The notes under the pieces were generated by a model. It ran no database searches and was not told the DNA's origin. It was given only the letters and a program-made list of their open reading frames with translations. From Natronocella acetinitrilica (GTDB taxonomy: Bacteria; Pseudomonadota; Gammaproteobacteria; Nitrococcales; Aquisalimonadaceae): DNA of 64,000 nucleotides. This document shows, piece by piece, positions 44,712 to 54,105 of this stretch. Every line of letters starts with the position of its first letter. The first letter of the stretch is position 1. Made by a program: the position numbers and the translations under genes. The stretch covers positions 62,001 through 126,000 of the forward strand of contig NZ_JALJXV010000001.1 in assembly GCF_024170285.1 (NCBI RefSeq), read 5' to 3'.

Positions 44712-45731
44712 CTATCCGAAACGCTTGGTGTAGGCGACAAACTCGTCAAGCTTGTCGGCAGCGGCACCGGATGCAAGCAACTCCCGGGCCCGCTGCACGC
44801 CCGCCGCGAAGCTGCTTGCCAGGCCGGCCGCGTAGATTGCACCACCGGCGTTGAGGCTGATGATGTCGGCATTCGCTCCCGGTTCACCGGCAAAGGCGCT
44901 ACGGATCAAGCCGAGGCTACCCTCGGCACTACTCACCCGGATGCTCTCGAGAGGCGCGGGGGGCAGATCGAAATCTTCCGGCGTGACGGTGTACTCACGC
45001 ACCTCGCCATCGCGCAGTTCCGCCACATGGGTTGCGCCGGAAATGCTGATCTCGTCCAGTCCGTCCGCCGCATGCACCACCAGCACCCGCTCGCTACCCA
45101 GGGCCTTGAGCACCTCGGCCACGGGTCGCACCCAGTGCTCGGCAAACACGCCCAGCAGCTGATTCGGGGCACCGGCGGGATTGGTCAGCGGGCCGAGCAG
45201 ATTGAAGATGGTGCGCACTGCCATTTCCCGGCGCGGGCCGATGGCGTGCTTCATCGCCGAGTGATAGAGCGGTGCGAACAGGAAGCCCACGCCCACCGTC
45301 TCCACGCACTCGGCAACCTGCTCGGGGGTGAGATCAAGGCGGGCGCCGGCGGTCTCAAGCACATCAGCGCTGCCGGAGGATGAGGACACGGAGCGGTTGC
45401 CATGCTTGGCCACCTTGCCGCCAGCGGCGGCCACGACGAAGGCGGTGGCGGTAGAGACGTTGAACGTGCCGCTGGCATCACCGCCGGTGCCGCAGGTATC
45501 CACCAGGTGTTCCCGCCCGACGTTGACCCGGGTGGCCAACTCACGCATGACGGCAGCCGCGGCGGCGATTTCCTCCACCGTCTCGCCCTTCATGCGCAAA
45601 CCCACCAGAAACCCGCCGATCTGCGCCTGGGTGGCTTCGCCGGTCATGATGGTGCGCATGACGGCGGTCATGTCGTCATGGCTGAGATCCCGGCCTTCGG
45701 TGACGGCGCGTATGGCGCCCTGCATGTTCAT
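44712..45731 (-). CDS. trpD: Anthranilate phosphoribosyltransferase
   Basis: A 339-residue enzyme adding the phosphoribosyl group from PRPP to anthranilate. The PRPP-binding [17 protein letters not shown] and [18 protein letters not shown] motifs, and GPLTNPA, are all intact. It is free-standing, not fused to trpG. Possible starts are ATG 45731, ATG 45725 and a GTG at 45761 that would overlap trpG; I favour 45731. Confidence 0.96.
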   Translation of the reverse strand: MNMQGAIRAVTEGRDLSHDDMTAVMRTIMTGEATQAQIGGFLVGLRMKGETVEEIAAAAAVMRELATRVNVGREHLVDTCGTGGDASGTFNVSTATAFVVAAAGGKVAKHGNRSVSSSSGSADVLETAGARLDLTPEQVAECVETVGVGFLFAPLYHSAMKHAIGPRREMAVRTIFNLLGPLTNPAGAPNQLLGVFAEHWVRPVAEVLKALGSERVLVVHAADGLDEISISGATHVAELRDGEVREYTVTPEDFDLPPAPLESIRVSSAEGSLGLIRSAFAGEPGANADIISLNAGGAIYAAGLASSFAAGVQRARELLASGAAADKLDEFVAYTKRFG

Positions 45732-45750
45732 GATGTCTGTGTCCTCGCAG

Positions 45751-46353
45751 TCAGGCAGCACGGTCGGCGGGCGGTCGCCGGTTCAGGAAATTGCGCAACA
45801 GGTCGTGCCCTTCCCGGGTCAGGATCGACTCGGGGTGGAACTGCACGCCTTCCACATCCAGCTCCCGGTGCCGCAGCCCCATGATCTCTTCCATGCTGCC
45901 GTCGGGCTGCTGCGTCCAGGCCGTGATTTCAAGGCAATCCGGCAGGCGGGACTGATCCACCACCAGGGAGTGGTATCGGGTGGCCACCATGGGATTCGGC
46001 AGGCCACGAAACACACCCTGGTCCTGATGATAGATATCCGAGGTCTTGCCGTGCATGACCCGACCGGCGTGGATGACGTATCCCCCGAAGGCCTGGCCGA
46101 TTGCCTGATGACCAAGGCAGACGCCAAGCACCGGGATGCGTCCCGCGAACCGGAGGATGGCATCGATGGAGATACCCGCCTCGTTCGGGGTGCAGGGGCC
46201 GGGGGAGATCACCAGGTGGCTCGGTGCCAGACGCTCAAGCGCGTCCAGATCGATGTCATCGTTGCGGTAGACCCGCACGTCGGCACCCAGCTCGCCGAGA
46301 TACTGCACCAGGTTGTAGGTAAAGGAGTCGTAGTTGTCGATCATCACCAGCAT
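45751..46353 (-). CDS. trpG: Anthranilate synthase glutamine amidotransferase component
   Basis: A 200-residue class I amidotransferase with a Cys-His-Glu triad: Cys in [14 protein letters not shown], His/Glu in [10 protein letters not shown]. It feeds ammonia to TrpE. It may double as PabA for folate synthesis if no separate pabA exists. The ATG at 46353 ([14 protein letters not shown]) has AAGGAG nine bases upstream. The gap to trpE is 14 bp. Confidence 0.96.
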   Translation of the reverse strand: MLVMIDNYDSFTYNLVQYLGELGADVRVYRNDDIDLDALERLAPSHLVISPGPCTPNEAGISIDAILRFAGRIPVLGVCLGHQAIGQAFGGYVIHAGRVMHGKTSDIYHQDQGVFRGLPNPMVATRYHSLVVDQSRLPDCLEITAWTQQPDGSMEEIMGLRHRELDVEGVQFHPESILTREGHDLLRNFLNRRPPADRAA

Positions 46354-46367
46354 GACGGTGCGCTCCT

Positions 46368-47867
46368 TCAGGCTTGATCCAGGCGATCGAGACCCTGCTC
46401 GGCCATGGCCACGGCACGCATGATCGCACGCCCCTTGCTCAGGGTTTCCTCCCACTCGAGGCGGGGCACGGAGTCATGCACCACACCGGCGCCGGCCTGC
46501 ACATGCAGCATACCGTCCTTGATCACGGCGGTGCGAATCGCGATGGCCGTATCCATGTTGCCGCTCCATGACCAGTAGCCAACGGCGCCGGAATAGACAC
46601 CGCGGCGGGTGGGCTCCAGTTCGTCGATGATCTCCATGGCGCGGATCTTGGGCGCGCCACTCAGGGTGCCGGCGGGGAATGTCGCACGCAGCACATCCAG
46701 CGGAGTCAGGCCGGGACGCAGACGGCCGGTGACGTTGGAGACGATGTGCATGACGTGGGAATAGCGCTCGATGCTCATCCGGTCGGTCACGCGCACAGTG
46801 CCGATCTCGCTGACCCGGCCGACATCGTTGCGGCCCAGATCGATCAGCATCAGGTGCTCGGCGATTTCCTTGGGATCGGCCAGCAATTCACGCTCCAGCG
46901 CCTCGTCCTCGGCCTCGGTGCGACCCCGCCGCCGCGTTCCGGCAATCGGCCGAACGGTCACTTCATCGTCCTCCAGCCGCACCAGGATTTCCGGCGACGA
47001 GCCGGCCACCTGGAAGTCTTCCAGGTTGAGGAAGTACATGTAGGGGGACGGGTTGGTACAGCGCAGGGCGCGGTAGAGATCCAGCGGCGCCGCCTGATAG
47101 GGCACGCTCATGCGCTGGGAGGGCACTACCTGCATGGCGTCGCCATCGACGATATACCGCTTGATGCGGTCCACCGCCGCCTCGAAGCCAGTCTGCGTCA
47201 TGTTGCTGGTGAAATCCGCCTCGGCCACGTGGCGGCGCTGGTGTTCCGGCTGGTAGTCGGTGGTGGCACGACGCAGGCGCTGCACCAGTTCATCCAGCCG
47301 GGCCTGGCCCGACTCCAGGGCGTTGGGCACCTGCGGGTCCACATGCACCACCAGATACAGCCGACCACCCAGGTTGTCGAACACCAGGACTTCATCGGCC
47401 ACCATGAGCAGGATGTCGGGCACGCCCAGATCGTCCTGCTGGCGCCGCGCCTTGAGACGCGGCTCGATATAGCGGATGGTGTCGTAGCCGAAATAGCCCG
47501 CCAACCCGCCAATGAAGCGGGGCAACTGGGGGTGCCCCGGCGGTTGCGGCACCTCGTAGCGACCATGGAAGGCCTCGATCCACGCCAGGGGGTCGTCCAC
47601 CCGCTCACGCTCCACCACCTGGCCGTCGGTGGTGACGGTGATTTCATGGTCGAATACCCGGACCACGGTGCGGCTGGGCAGACCGATAATGCTGTAGCGG
47701 CCCCACTTCTCGCCGCCCTGCACCGACTCCAGCAGGAAGGAATAGGGGCCGTCGGCCAACTTCAGGTAGGTGGACAGCGGTGTGTCCAGATCGGCCAGAA
47801 CCTCGCGGACAACGGGAATGCGGTTATGACCCTGTCGGGCCAGTTCCTGAAACTGTTCCTGATTCAT
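46368..47867 (-). CDS. trpE: Anthranilate synthase component I
   Basis: A 499-residue chorismate-utilising enzyme. Its N-terminal regulatory region carries the tryptophan-binding LLES motif ([17 protein letters not shown]). The catalytic domain includes [53 protein letters not shown]. It should be feedback inhibited by tryptophan. ATG 47867 ([10 protein letters not shown]) is chosen over a TTG at 47888. The 134-bp gap to gph shows no convincing attenuator. Confidence 0.96.
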   Translation of the reverse strand: MNQEQFQELARQGHNRIPVVREVLADLDTPLSTYLKLADGPYSFLLESVQGGEKWGRYSIIGLPSRTVVRVFDHEITVTTDGQVVERERVDDPLAWIEAFHGRYEVPQPPGHPQLPRFIGGLAGYFGYDTIRYIEPRLKARRQQDDLGVPDILLMVADEVLVFDNLGGRLYLVVHVDPQVPNALESGQARLDELVQRLRRATTDYQPEHQRRHVAEADFTSNMTQTGFEAAVDRIKRYIVDGDAMQVVPSQRMSVPYQAAPLDLYRALRCTNPSPYMYFLNLEDFQVAGSSPEILVRLEDDEVTVRPIAGTRRRGRTEAEDEALERELLADPKEIAEHLMLIDLGRNDVGRVSEIGTVRVTDRMSIERYSHVMHIVSNVTGRLRPGLTPLDVLRATFPAGTLSGAPKIRAMEIIDELEPTRRGVYSGAVGYWSWSGNMDTAIAIRTAVIKDGMLHVQAGAGVVHDSVPRLEWEETLSKGRAIMRAVAMAEQGLDRLDQA

Positions 47868-48001
47868 CTTTCGGACCGTTGGTTGCAAATGGGTGCGGCA
47901 TGACGCGGCTGCAATGGCTCAGAATCGCCATCGCCGCCGATCGTCAGCCTGCCGGTCCACCATCAACCGGGTGTCCTGTAGATCCATTGCGTTGCAGGTC
48001 A

Positions 48002-48724
48002 CTATCCCATTCCACCGGTACCGTGTAATTGCGAAGGGCTGCGCTCGCTTGCAGAGCCCAGCAGCCGGTAAAGCGCCATGATGTCATCCACCACGGCGTC
48101 GGCGCCAGCGTCACGGATATTCATCCCGTGATTGTAACCGTAGGGCACACAATAGACGGGCATGCCAGCATTCCGACCGGCACTGATGTCGTTGACCGAA
48201 TCCCCCACCATGATGGCCCGTTGCGGGGAGCCGTCGAGTTGGCGCAACGCATGCAGCAGGGGCTGCGCTGACGGCTTGCGCTCGGCCGTTGTATCACCCC
48301 CGACGACAACCGGGAGGTGTGCAGCGAGGCCGAGCTGATTAACCAGGTCAACCGCCAGCAACTCCGGCTTGTTGGTGACGCAGGCAAGCCGAAAGCCGGC
48401 GCCGCGCAGCGCATCGAGACCCTCGCGAACACCTGGGTAGAGGCGACTGCGGACGCACAGCGCGGCGCGATAGGCCTCCAGGAAAAGCGTCAAGGCCTGA
48501 TCCGCCCTCGCCGCCTCCACCTCACCGTCCATGTCGCCGGTCAGCGCGCGCATCACCAGACGTCGCGCCCCGTTGCCAACCCAGTCGCGCACCCGCGCCT
48601 CACCCACCGGCTGCTTTCCCAGCTGCACGAGCATGGCGTCCACGGCGTCGGCCATGTCCGGGGCGGAATCAACCAGGGTGCCGTCCAGGTCGAACAGCAG
48701 GATGTCCCGCGAGCTCGGCACCAT
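48002..48724 (-). CDS. gph: Phosphoglycolate phosphatase
   Basis: A 240-residue HAD-superfamily phosphatase with motif I LLFDLDGTLVDSAPD, motif II CVTNKP, and motif IV MVGDSVNDISAGRNAG; it has a helical cap domain. It clears 2-phosphoglycolate formed during DNA repair. The ATG at 48724 overlaps the rpe stop (TGATG). The rpe-gph-trpE order is common in pseudomonads and relatives. Confidence 0.95.
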   Translation of the reverse strand: MVPSSRDILLFDLDGTLVDSAPDMADAVDAMLVQLGKQPVGEARVRDWVGNGARRLVMRALTGDMDGEVEAARADQALTLFLEAYRAALCVRSRLYPGVREGLDALRGAGFRLACVTNKPELLAVDLVNQLGLAAHLPVVVGGDTTAERKPSAQPLLHALRQLDGSPQRAIMVGDSVNDISAGRNAGMPVYCVPYGYNHGMNIRDAGADAVVDDIMALYRLLGSASERSPSQLHGTGGMG

Positions 48725-49407
48725 CACACGGACCTCGCTATGGCCAACCGCTCGCGCATGGCGGCGATGACCGTGGGATAGTCGGGCTGACCAAAGATGG
48801 CCGAGCCGGCAACAAAGGTATCGGCGCCGGCGCGGGCTGCCTCGGCGATGTTGTCGACCTTGATGCCGCCGTCCACCTCAAGGCGGATTTGCCGACCGGA
48901 GGCGTCGATGAGTGCCCGCGCCTCGCGCAGCTTGGCAAGGGTCGAGGGAATGAACGACTGGCCACCGAAGCCCGGATTGACGGACATCAGCAGTATCATG
49001 TCGATCTTGTCCATGACGTAGCGCAGATGGTCCAGCGAGGTGGCCGGATTGAAAACCAGCCCCGACTTGCAGCCGCAGTCGCGCACCAGTTGCAGGCTGC
49101 GGTCCAGGTGGTCCGTGGCCTCCGGGTGGAACGTAATCCAGGTGGCCCCCGCCTCGGCAAAATCCGGGATGATGCGGTCCACTGGCCTGACCATCAGATG
49201 GACATCGATATCGGCGGTCACACCGTAATCGCGCAGGGCCTTGCAGACCAGCGGACCCACGGTGAGATTGGGCACATAGTGATTATCCATCACATCGAAG
49301 TGGACCATGTCCGCTCCCGCCGCCAGCACGGCATCCACTTCCTCACCCAGGCGGGCGAAATCGGCTGACAGGATGGAAGGCGCAATGCGGTAGTCGGTCA
49401 TCTGCAT
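48724..49407 (-). CDS. rpe: Ribulose-phosphate 3-epimerase
   Basis: A 227-residue TIM barrel interconverting ribulose-5-P and xylulose-5-P. Motifs are [27 protein letters not shown] (metal-binding His/Asp), [17 protein letters not shown] and [10 protein letters not shown]. The start may be ATG 49407 or ATG 49401, of which the latter gives the more usual N-terminus. It is the first gene of the rpe-gph-trpEGDC run and divergent from the CopD-like gene. Confidence 0.96.
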   Translation of the reverse strand: MQMTDYRIAPSILSADFARLGEEVDAVLAAGADMVHFDVMDNHYVPNLTVGPLVCKALRDYGVTADIDVHLMVRPVDRIIPDFAEAGATWITFHPEATDHLDRSLQLVRDCGCKSGLVFNPATSLDHLRYVMDKIDMILLMSVNPGFGGQSFIPSTLAKLREARALIDASGRQIRLEVDGGIKVDNIAEAARAGADTFVAGSAIFGQPDYPTVIAAMRERLAIARSV

Positions 49408-49547
49408 AAACCCCGGCGGTTCGCTCGTGTCCCATAACGGAAGTTGGGCACTTTAACGAAAAGCCTGCTTACGGGCCACGTCCAGCCTGTGGCAGGGGCT
49501 GTTACACTGTGGCGTCGATCGTCTCGGAACCAACAAGGACCCCACTG

Positions 49548-50015
49548 ATGAGCATTGCCAACCTGTTGCACGTGCTGTTCGCCGTTATCTGGGTAGGCGG
49601 CATGTTCTTCGCCTGGGTCATACTGCGACCTGTAGCGGTGGCGACCCTGGAGCCGCCGGAAAGGCTGATGTTGTGGCGACGGGTACTGGCGAAGTTCTTC
49701 GTCTGGGTCTGGAAGGCCGCCATCATCGTGCCATTCAGTGGCTACTGGCTGGCTTTCACCATGAGCGGCCGCATGGCCCAGTGGCCGCTGCACATCCACC
49801 TGATGCATGGTCTGGGCCTGGTCATGGTGCTGCTCTTCCTGCTGGTGTTCTTCCTGCCCTTCAGGCGCCTGCGTGCGGCGGTGGATGCCCGTGACTGGGC
49901 AACCGGTGCCGAGGCCCTGGGAGCCATCCGTCGCCTGGTGGGAATCAACCTGGTGCTCGGCCTGGTCGTTGTCGCGATTGCCAGCGGCGGGCGCTTCGGG
50001 CTGCTGAGCTTCTGA
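49548..50015 (+). CDS. CopD-like four-helix membrane protein
   Basis: A 155-residue integral membrane protein with four predicted helices. It begins NLLHVLFAVIWVGGMFFAWVILRP, a pattern of the CopD/DUF-type small membrane family. Histidines in the first and third helices (LLHVLF, LHIHLMHGLG) could bind heme or copper, but this is inference. The ATG at 49548 is used. No copper-resistance genes are adjacent, so a role in copper handling is not supported by context. Confidence 0.8.
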   Translation: MSIANLLHVLFAVIWVGGMFFAWVILRPVAVATLEPPERLMLWRRVLAKFFVWVWKAAIIVPFSGYWLAFTMSGRMAQWPLHIHLMHGLGLVMVLLFLLVFFLPFRRLRAAVDARDWATGAEALGAIRRLVGINLVLGLVVVAIASGGRFGLLSF

Positions 50016-50026
50016 GGGCCTGCCGC

Positions 50027-50860
50027 TCAGGCAGAAGCCCTTTCACGACGGATGGCCTCCATGGCGCGCCGCGCGGCCATCACGCGCTCTGCGCCGGCAC
50101 GCACGTCCTCGGCACTCATGCCCTGGGCCTGCAATCGGTCAGGATGGTGCCTGCCCACCAGGCGCCGATAGGCCTGGCTGATCTCGGCGTCGCTGGCCGT
50201 GGGCTCGATACCGAGCAGCAGATAGGGCGATCGGGGGATAGGCTGCAGCGTCAGCCCTCCCCCGAACAGCGCCTTGCGCAAGGGCGTATCGAGAGCCTCG
50301 GGCCGGCGCCCCAGGCCGCGGAGTACCCGACGCAGCGCCCGCTCCGTCTGATCCGGCAACCGGCCATCGGCCACCGCCACGGCGACCAGGTATTCGATCA
50401 GACAGGACGTGGCCGCCTCATTACGGCCAAAGCGGCGGCGAAAGTGTCGCCCGAGCAGGTAGGCCGGAAAACCCGGCCGCTTGCCCAACCCGAATAGCCG
50501 GATGGCCTGCCGGCGAGCCAGGCCGTGTAACTCGAGCACATCGAATACCTCGCCGGCTGCAGCGATTTCCGCCGAACTGACCCGCCCGTCCGCCTTCGCG
50601 ACAAAGCCCATCGTGGCGGCTGCAGTGAGTATGTACCGGCGATCATCGGCATCCGCAGCCAAGGCATTCCACCGTGCCAGCCGGAAAGCGGCGATGCGTC
50701 GCCCACGATCCACCGCGAAGCCCACGGCCAGCCCCAGGGGCAACCACAACAAGCCGAACAGCCACACCGCCGCGATGCCAGCGAGGATGCGGCCAAGCCA
50801 GTCGTAGACGCGCAGCGCCAGGTGCCGCAATCGCTGCAATTCAGGATCTGGTCGGGCCAT
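50027..50860 (-). CDS. djlA: DjlA-type membrane-anchored J-domain co-chaperone
   Basis: A 277-residue protein with an N-terminal membrane segment (~residues 24-50), a TerB-like helical domain (~75-185, ATMGFVAKADGRVSSAEI) and a C-terminal J domain (~210-277). The HPD tripeptide is in GRHHPDRLQAQG. DjlA stimulates DnaK at the inner membrane and affects envelope stress signalling. The N-terminal domain topology suggests the J domain is cytoplasmic. Confidence 0.9.
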   Translation of the reverse strand: MARPDPELQRLRHLALRVYDWLGRILAGIAAVWLFGLLWLPLGLAVGFAVDRGRRIAAFRLARWNALAADADDRRYILTAAATMGFVAKADGRVSSAEIAAAGEVFDVLELHGLARRQAIRLFGLGKRPGFPAYLLGRHFRRRFGRNEAATSCLIEYLVAVAVADGRLPDQTERALRRVLRGLGRRPEALDTPLRKALFGGGLTLQPIPRSPYLLLGIEPTASDAEISQAYRRLVGRHHPDRLQAQGMSAEDVRAGAERVMAARRAMEAIRRERASA

Positions 50861-50902
50861 GGCAAACAGTAACTCGAACGCAAACGCAAGCCCAGTGTAC
50901 CT

Positions 50903-51721
50903 TCAGGCGTCGCCGACGTCGGACTTGGGCAGACGTCGCGGCGTCGGGTTGACCAGACCCATGGCGATGGACTGGGCGACGGCCTGCTGCCGGCTGGAGA
51001 CGCGCAGTTTCATGTTCACATTCTGCAGGTGAAAAACCACGGTGCGCTCGGCAATTCCGAGGATGCGCGCCGTTTCCCAGGATGTCTTGCCTTCGGCACA
51101 CCAGGCCAGGCATTCCAGTTCCCGCGGAGTCAGGGCCTCGTGTTCAAGCTCATCCTGGCGGGTAACCCGCATCGCAGCCTCGTGGATGTGCGTGAGCGCG
51201 AGCAGGGCGTCAGGGAGACATTGTCGCAGCATCCGTTCCGCTTTCGGCCCGCGCTGGCGACTGGCAATGGAATAAAGGGAAATCGTCCCTCTCGGTCCGT
51301 GCATTGGCAGCGCTGCACCGGTAACCAGGCCGTAGCTTTCAGCCTCATGGAGCAAATCGGCAAACTGTCGGCCATCGCCCAGAGGGAGGTCATGCAGATC
51401 ACGCCAGAGCACCGGCGTCACACACCTGAACAGATGATGTACCACGGGATCGATCTGCACGTAGTTGCGAGGCCGGTAAACCGACTCGACGTAACCCGCT
51501 GGAAAGCCATCGATCACCAGCATATCCGGATCGGTCATGGACGACGGCACGTGCAAACCGTAAAGGAAGTAGTCCAGGCCAAGCGCCCGCGTCACCCTCT
51601 CACACAGTTCACGCACGCCAGCGACATCACCAACGCCGGCCGAAAATGCAGCCAGATCCGCCAGCGTGGCGTCGCTGCGCGCGCCAGCAGCGCGACCTGT
51701 TCGCCCAGAGACCGATGCCAT
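50903..51721 (-). CDS. LuxR-type regulator with autoinducer-binding domain (no luxI in window)
   Basis: A 272-residue protein with an N-terminal autoind_bind-like domain (~residues 30-180) and a C-terminal LuxR helix-turn-helix (~200-262, LTPRELECLAWCAEGKTSWETARILGIAERTVVFHLQN). The ligand-pocket DP pair and preceding Tyr are present (NYVQIDPVV). By my hand alignment the position equivalent to TraR Trp57 is not tryptophan, which suggests an altered ligand. No luxI homologue lies in 64 kb, so it is a candidate LuxR solo. It is divergent from the FAD/DUF1365/Cfa operon across 283 bp containing two dyad structures. Confidence 0.9.
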   Translation of the reverse strand: MASVSGRTGRAAGARSDATLADLAAFSAGVGDVAGVRELCERVTRALGLDYFLYGLHVPSSMTDPDMLVIDGFPAGYVESVYRPRNYVQIDPVVHHLFRCVTPVLWRDLHDLPLGDGRQFADLLHEAESYGLVTGAALPMHGPRGTISLYSIASRQRGPKAERMLRQCLPDALLALTHIHEAAMRVTRQDELEHEALTPRELECLAWCAEGKTSWETARILGIAERTVVFHLQNVNMKLRVSSRQQAVAQSIAMGLVNPTPRRLPKSDVGDA

Positions 51722-51884
51722 GCCGTCGATCCACTCCTTACCGCCACAAGCAACACCCCGTGCCCGGAGTCTTTAGCCTGGATACTGGGCCAGCATACCC
51801 AAGCACCCCTTGTCTGTCGCCCATGGGCGCGCCCTCAGCAGGGCCGAGCTCCGATGTAAAAACTTACCTTAACCGCACAAAAAG

Positions 51885-51915
51885 TGTCATGCTTTCCTGA
51901 CACACGTGCCTGTCA
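51885..51915. promoter_or_regulatory. Array of three alternating half-sites, possible LuxR-type operator
   Basis: TGTCA (51885-51889), TGACA (51898-51902) and TGTCA (51911-51915) occur with exactly 8 bp between neighbours, forming two overlapping dyads. The first extends to GTGTCA-N8-TGACAC, a perfect 20-bp-long palindrome frame, the length of a lux box. It lies in the divergent region between the LuxR-type gene and the lipid-modification operon. Confidence 0.5.
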
Positions 51916-51966
51916 AGATTGAATGCGCACGATCCACATGGAACACTGGCTTTGGCGCATCGATAA

Positions 51967-51983
51967 TGTACAATTGTTGTACA
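51967..51983. promoter_or_regulatory. Perfect 17-bp dyad upstream of the FAD-oxidoreductase operon
   Basis: TGTACAA-TTG-TTGTACA is a perfect inverted repeat centred 30 bp before the ATG at 52005. TGTACA-type dyads are used by MerR-family light/B12-responsive repressors (LitR/CarH) at related photoprotection genes; that link is from memory and inference. No such regulator is encoded in the window. Confidence 0.5.
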
Positions 51984-52004
51984 GGCTTTTGGGGTACTCG
52001 ATAG

Positions 52005-53342
52005 ATGCATGAATCAAGAATCGCCGTCGTCGGCGGCGGAGTGGCCGGTTTGACTGCCGCCTGGCTGCTCAGCAAGGCCCATCAGGTCACTCTTTTCGAG
52101 GCAAATCACTACGTCGGCGGCCATACCAATACCGTCGATGTGCAGGGTCCGGGCGATGATTCGATTCCAATAGATACGGGCTTCATCGTCTACAACGAGC
52201 GCAACTACCCCCACCTGACCGGCATGCTGCGGCATCTGGACGTTGAAAGCCGCGACAGCGACATGTCGTTTTCCTTCTCCTCGGCACAGACCGGGCTCGA
52301 ATGGGCCGGCGACAGCCTGAACACGGTTTTCGCGCAGCGGCATAACCTGTTTCGGCCGGCATTCTGGCGCATGACCGCCGACATTGTGCGCTTCAACCGC
52401 CTGTCCAAGCGCTACCTGCAGGAAACGCCGGACGACGAACTCACACTCGGCGACTACCTGGAGTACACGGAAACCGGGCCGGCACTGCGGGACCACTACC
52501 TGCTGCCCATGGCCGCGGCGATCTGGTCCTGTCCGCAGCACGACATGCTGGCATTCCCGGCGCAGCGCTTCCTGAAATTCTTCAATAATCACGGCCTGAT
52601 CGACCTGTTCAATCGCCCCGTCTGGCGCACTGTGGCCAATGGCGCCAGACAGTACGTGCGACGCATGCTGCCGGGCATCTCCGGCGGTCACGAGACTGAC
52701 ATGCCCATCAAGCGAATCGTGCGCACCGAAAAGGGTGTGCGGCTGTATGGCCAGCACGGTGAACTGGGCGAGTTCGATCAGGTGGTGGTAGCCGCCCACG
52801 CCGACCAGGCGCTGGAAATGCTTGACCGGCCGCATTTCTGGGAACACACCCTGCTCTCCAGTTTCGGCTACCAGCCCAATGACGCCTGGCTGCACACCGA
52901 CAGCACCCTGATGCCGCGCATGCCGCGGGTCTGGTCTTCCTGGAATTACCTGGCCAATGCCGGCGATGCACCGCCCGCCGTGAGCTACTGGATGAACCGC
53001 TTGCAGGGGCTGCCCGGTAGCCGGGACTACTTCGTGACCCTCAACCCCGAACGCGAACCGGCGCCAGACACGGTGCTGCGCCGCTTCAGCTACGATCACC
53101 CGGTGTTCAACACCGCGGCCATGCGGGCCCAGCGCATGCTGCACCAGATCCAGGGCCGCGATCGTATCTGGTTCTGTGGCAGCTACTTCGGTTATGGCTT
53201 CCACGAAGACGCCCTGCGCTCCGCGGTGGAAGTCGGTCGCGCCCTGGGCATCACAGAGCCGTGGACCACACCCCCGGAACTGGAACCCGAGGGTGTCGGA
53301 GAATCCATTCGCGACCCCGGAGCCGATCTGCAGGTATCCTGA
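52005..53342 (+). CDS. NAD(P)/FAD-dependent amine-oxidase-like oxidoreductase (COG2907 type)
   Basis: A 445-residue flavoprotein. It opens with the dinucleotide-binding motif IAVVGGGVAGLTAAWLL, followed by FEANHYVGGHTNTVD, and ends with the FAD-contact GSYFGYGFHEDALRSAVE. This family is regularly encoded with DUF1365 and a cyclopropane-synthase-like methyltransferase, and in Rhodobacter such genes belong to the singlet-oxygen response. The likely substrate is a modified membrane fatty acid. It is the first gene of a three-gene operon, 4 bp before DUF1365. Confidence 0.9.
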   Translation: MHESRIAVVGGGVAGLTAAWLLSKAHQVTLFEANHYVGGHTNTVDVQGPGDDSIPIDTGFIVYNERNYPHLTGMLRHLDVESRDSDMSFSFSSAQTGLEWAGDSLNTVFAQRHNLFRPAFWRMTADIVRFNRLSKRYLQETPDDELTLGDYLEYTETGPALRDHYLLPMAAAIWSCPQHDMLAFPAQRFLKFFNNHGLIDLFNRPVWRTVANGARQYVRRMLPGISGGHETDMPIKRIVRTEKGVRLYGQHGELGEFDQVVVAAHADQALEMLDRPHFWEHTLLSSFGYQPNDAWLHTDSTLMPRMPRVWSSWNYLANAGDAPPAVSYWMNRLQGLPGSRDYFVTLNPEREPAPDTVLRRFSYDHPVFNTAAMRAQRMLHQIQGRDRIWFCGSYFGYGFHEDALRSAVEVGRALGITEPWTTPPELEPEGVGESIRDPGADLQVS

Positions 53343-53346
53343 GCGC

Positions 53347-54105
53347 ATGAACGCGTCTCTCTACCTCGGCACGGTGATGCATCGCAGGTTCGTGCCGCCG
53401 CTGTATGGTTTCCGTTATCGATTGTTCCAGCTGCTGTTGGATATCGACACCATTGACCGCGATCTGCGGGCGCTACGGCTACTCTCACGCAACCGCTTCA
53501 ATGTGTTCAGTTTTCACGATCGGGACCACGGTCCCAAGGATGGCACGGCTCTGCGCCCCTGGATCGACGCGACGCTGGCGCGCTTCGGGCTGGACCTGGC
53601 GGGCGGCCGCGTTCGGCTGTTGTGCATGCCGCGGGTACTGGGCTACGGCTTCAATCCGCTCAGCGTCTGGTACTGTCACCACAGCGATGGCACGCTGCGG
53701 GCCGTGCTCTGCGAGGTCAGGAACACCTTCGGTGAATGGCATGGCTACCTGCTGCACGACGGCGGCGCCCCCCTGCAGGGCGTGATCAACTCCAGCAAGC
53801 GGAAGTGCTTCCACGTGTCACCGTTCTTCCCGGTCAGCGGCAGTTACGCATTCCGTCTCACCCCGCCGTCGCAACGACTGTCCACGGTGATTCGCCTCGA
53901 TCAGGATGGTAGCCCCCGAATGCTGGCGAGCCAGGTTGGAGAGCGCTACGATTTGACCGATGCCAGATTGCTGCGCCTGGCTGTCACGCAGCCCCTGCAG
54001 TCCATCAAGGTGATCGCAGCGATACACTGGCAGGCGCTGAAGCTGTGGTTGCGGGGTGCGCGCTTTCATCGAAAGCCACCCCGACCGGAACAGGAGATCA
54101 ACTGA
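53347..54105 (+). CDS. DUF1365 family protein
   Basis: A 252-residue DUF1365 protein with the family motifs VMHRRFVPPLYGFRYRLFQLLLDID, LGYGFNPLSVWYCH, VRNTFGEWHGYLL and KCFHVSPFFPVSGSYAF. No catalytic activity is established. Its invariant position between the FAD oxidoreductase and the Cfa-like gene indicates a shared lipid-modifying pathway. The ATG at 53347 is used; the stop overlaps the next ATG (TGATG). Confidence 0.92.
   Translation: MNASLYLGTVMHRRFVPPLYGFRYRLFQLLLDIDTIDRDLRALRLLSRNRFNVFSFHDRDHGPKDGTALRPWIDATLARFGLDLAGGRVRLLCMPRVLGYGFNPLSVWYCHHSDGTLRAVLCEVRNTFGEWHGYLLHDGGAPLQGVINSSKRKCFHVSPFFPVSGSYAFRLTPPSQRLSTVIRLDQDGSPRMLASQVGERYDLTDARLLRLAVTQPLQSIKVIAAIHWQALKLWLRGARFHRKPPRPEQEIN

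Noticed and set aside
47919-47987. 22-residue minus-strand ORF with one Trp upstream of trpE, considered as a trp leader peptide
   Set aside because: Only a single Trp codon, and no alternative hairpins or T-run terminator before trpE; attenuators normally have tandem Trp codons.
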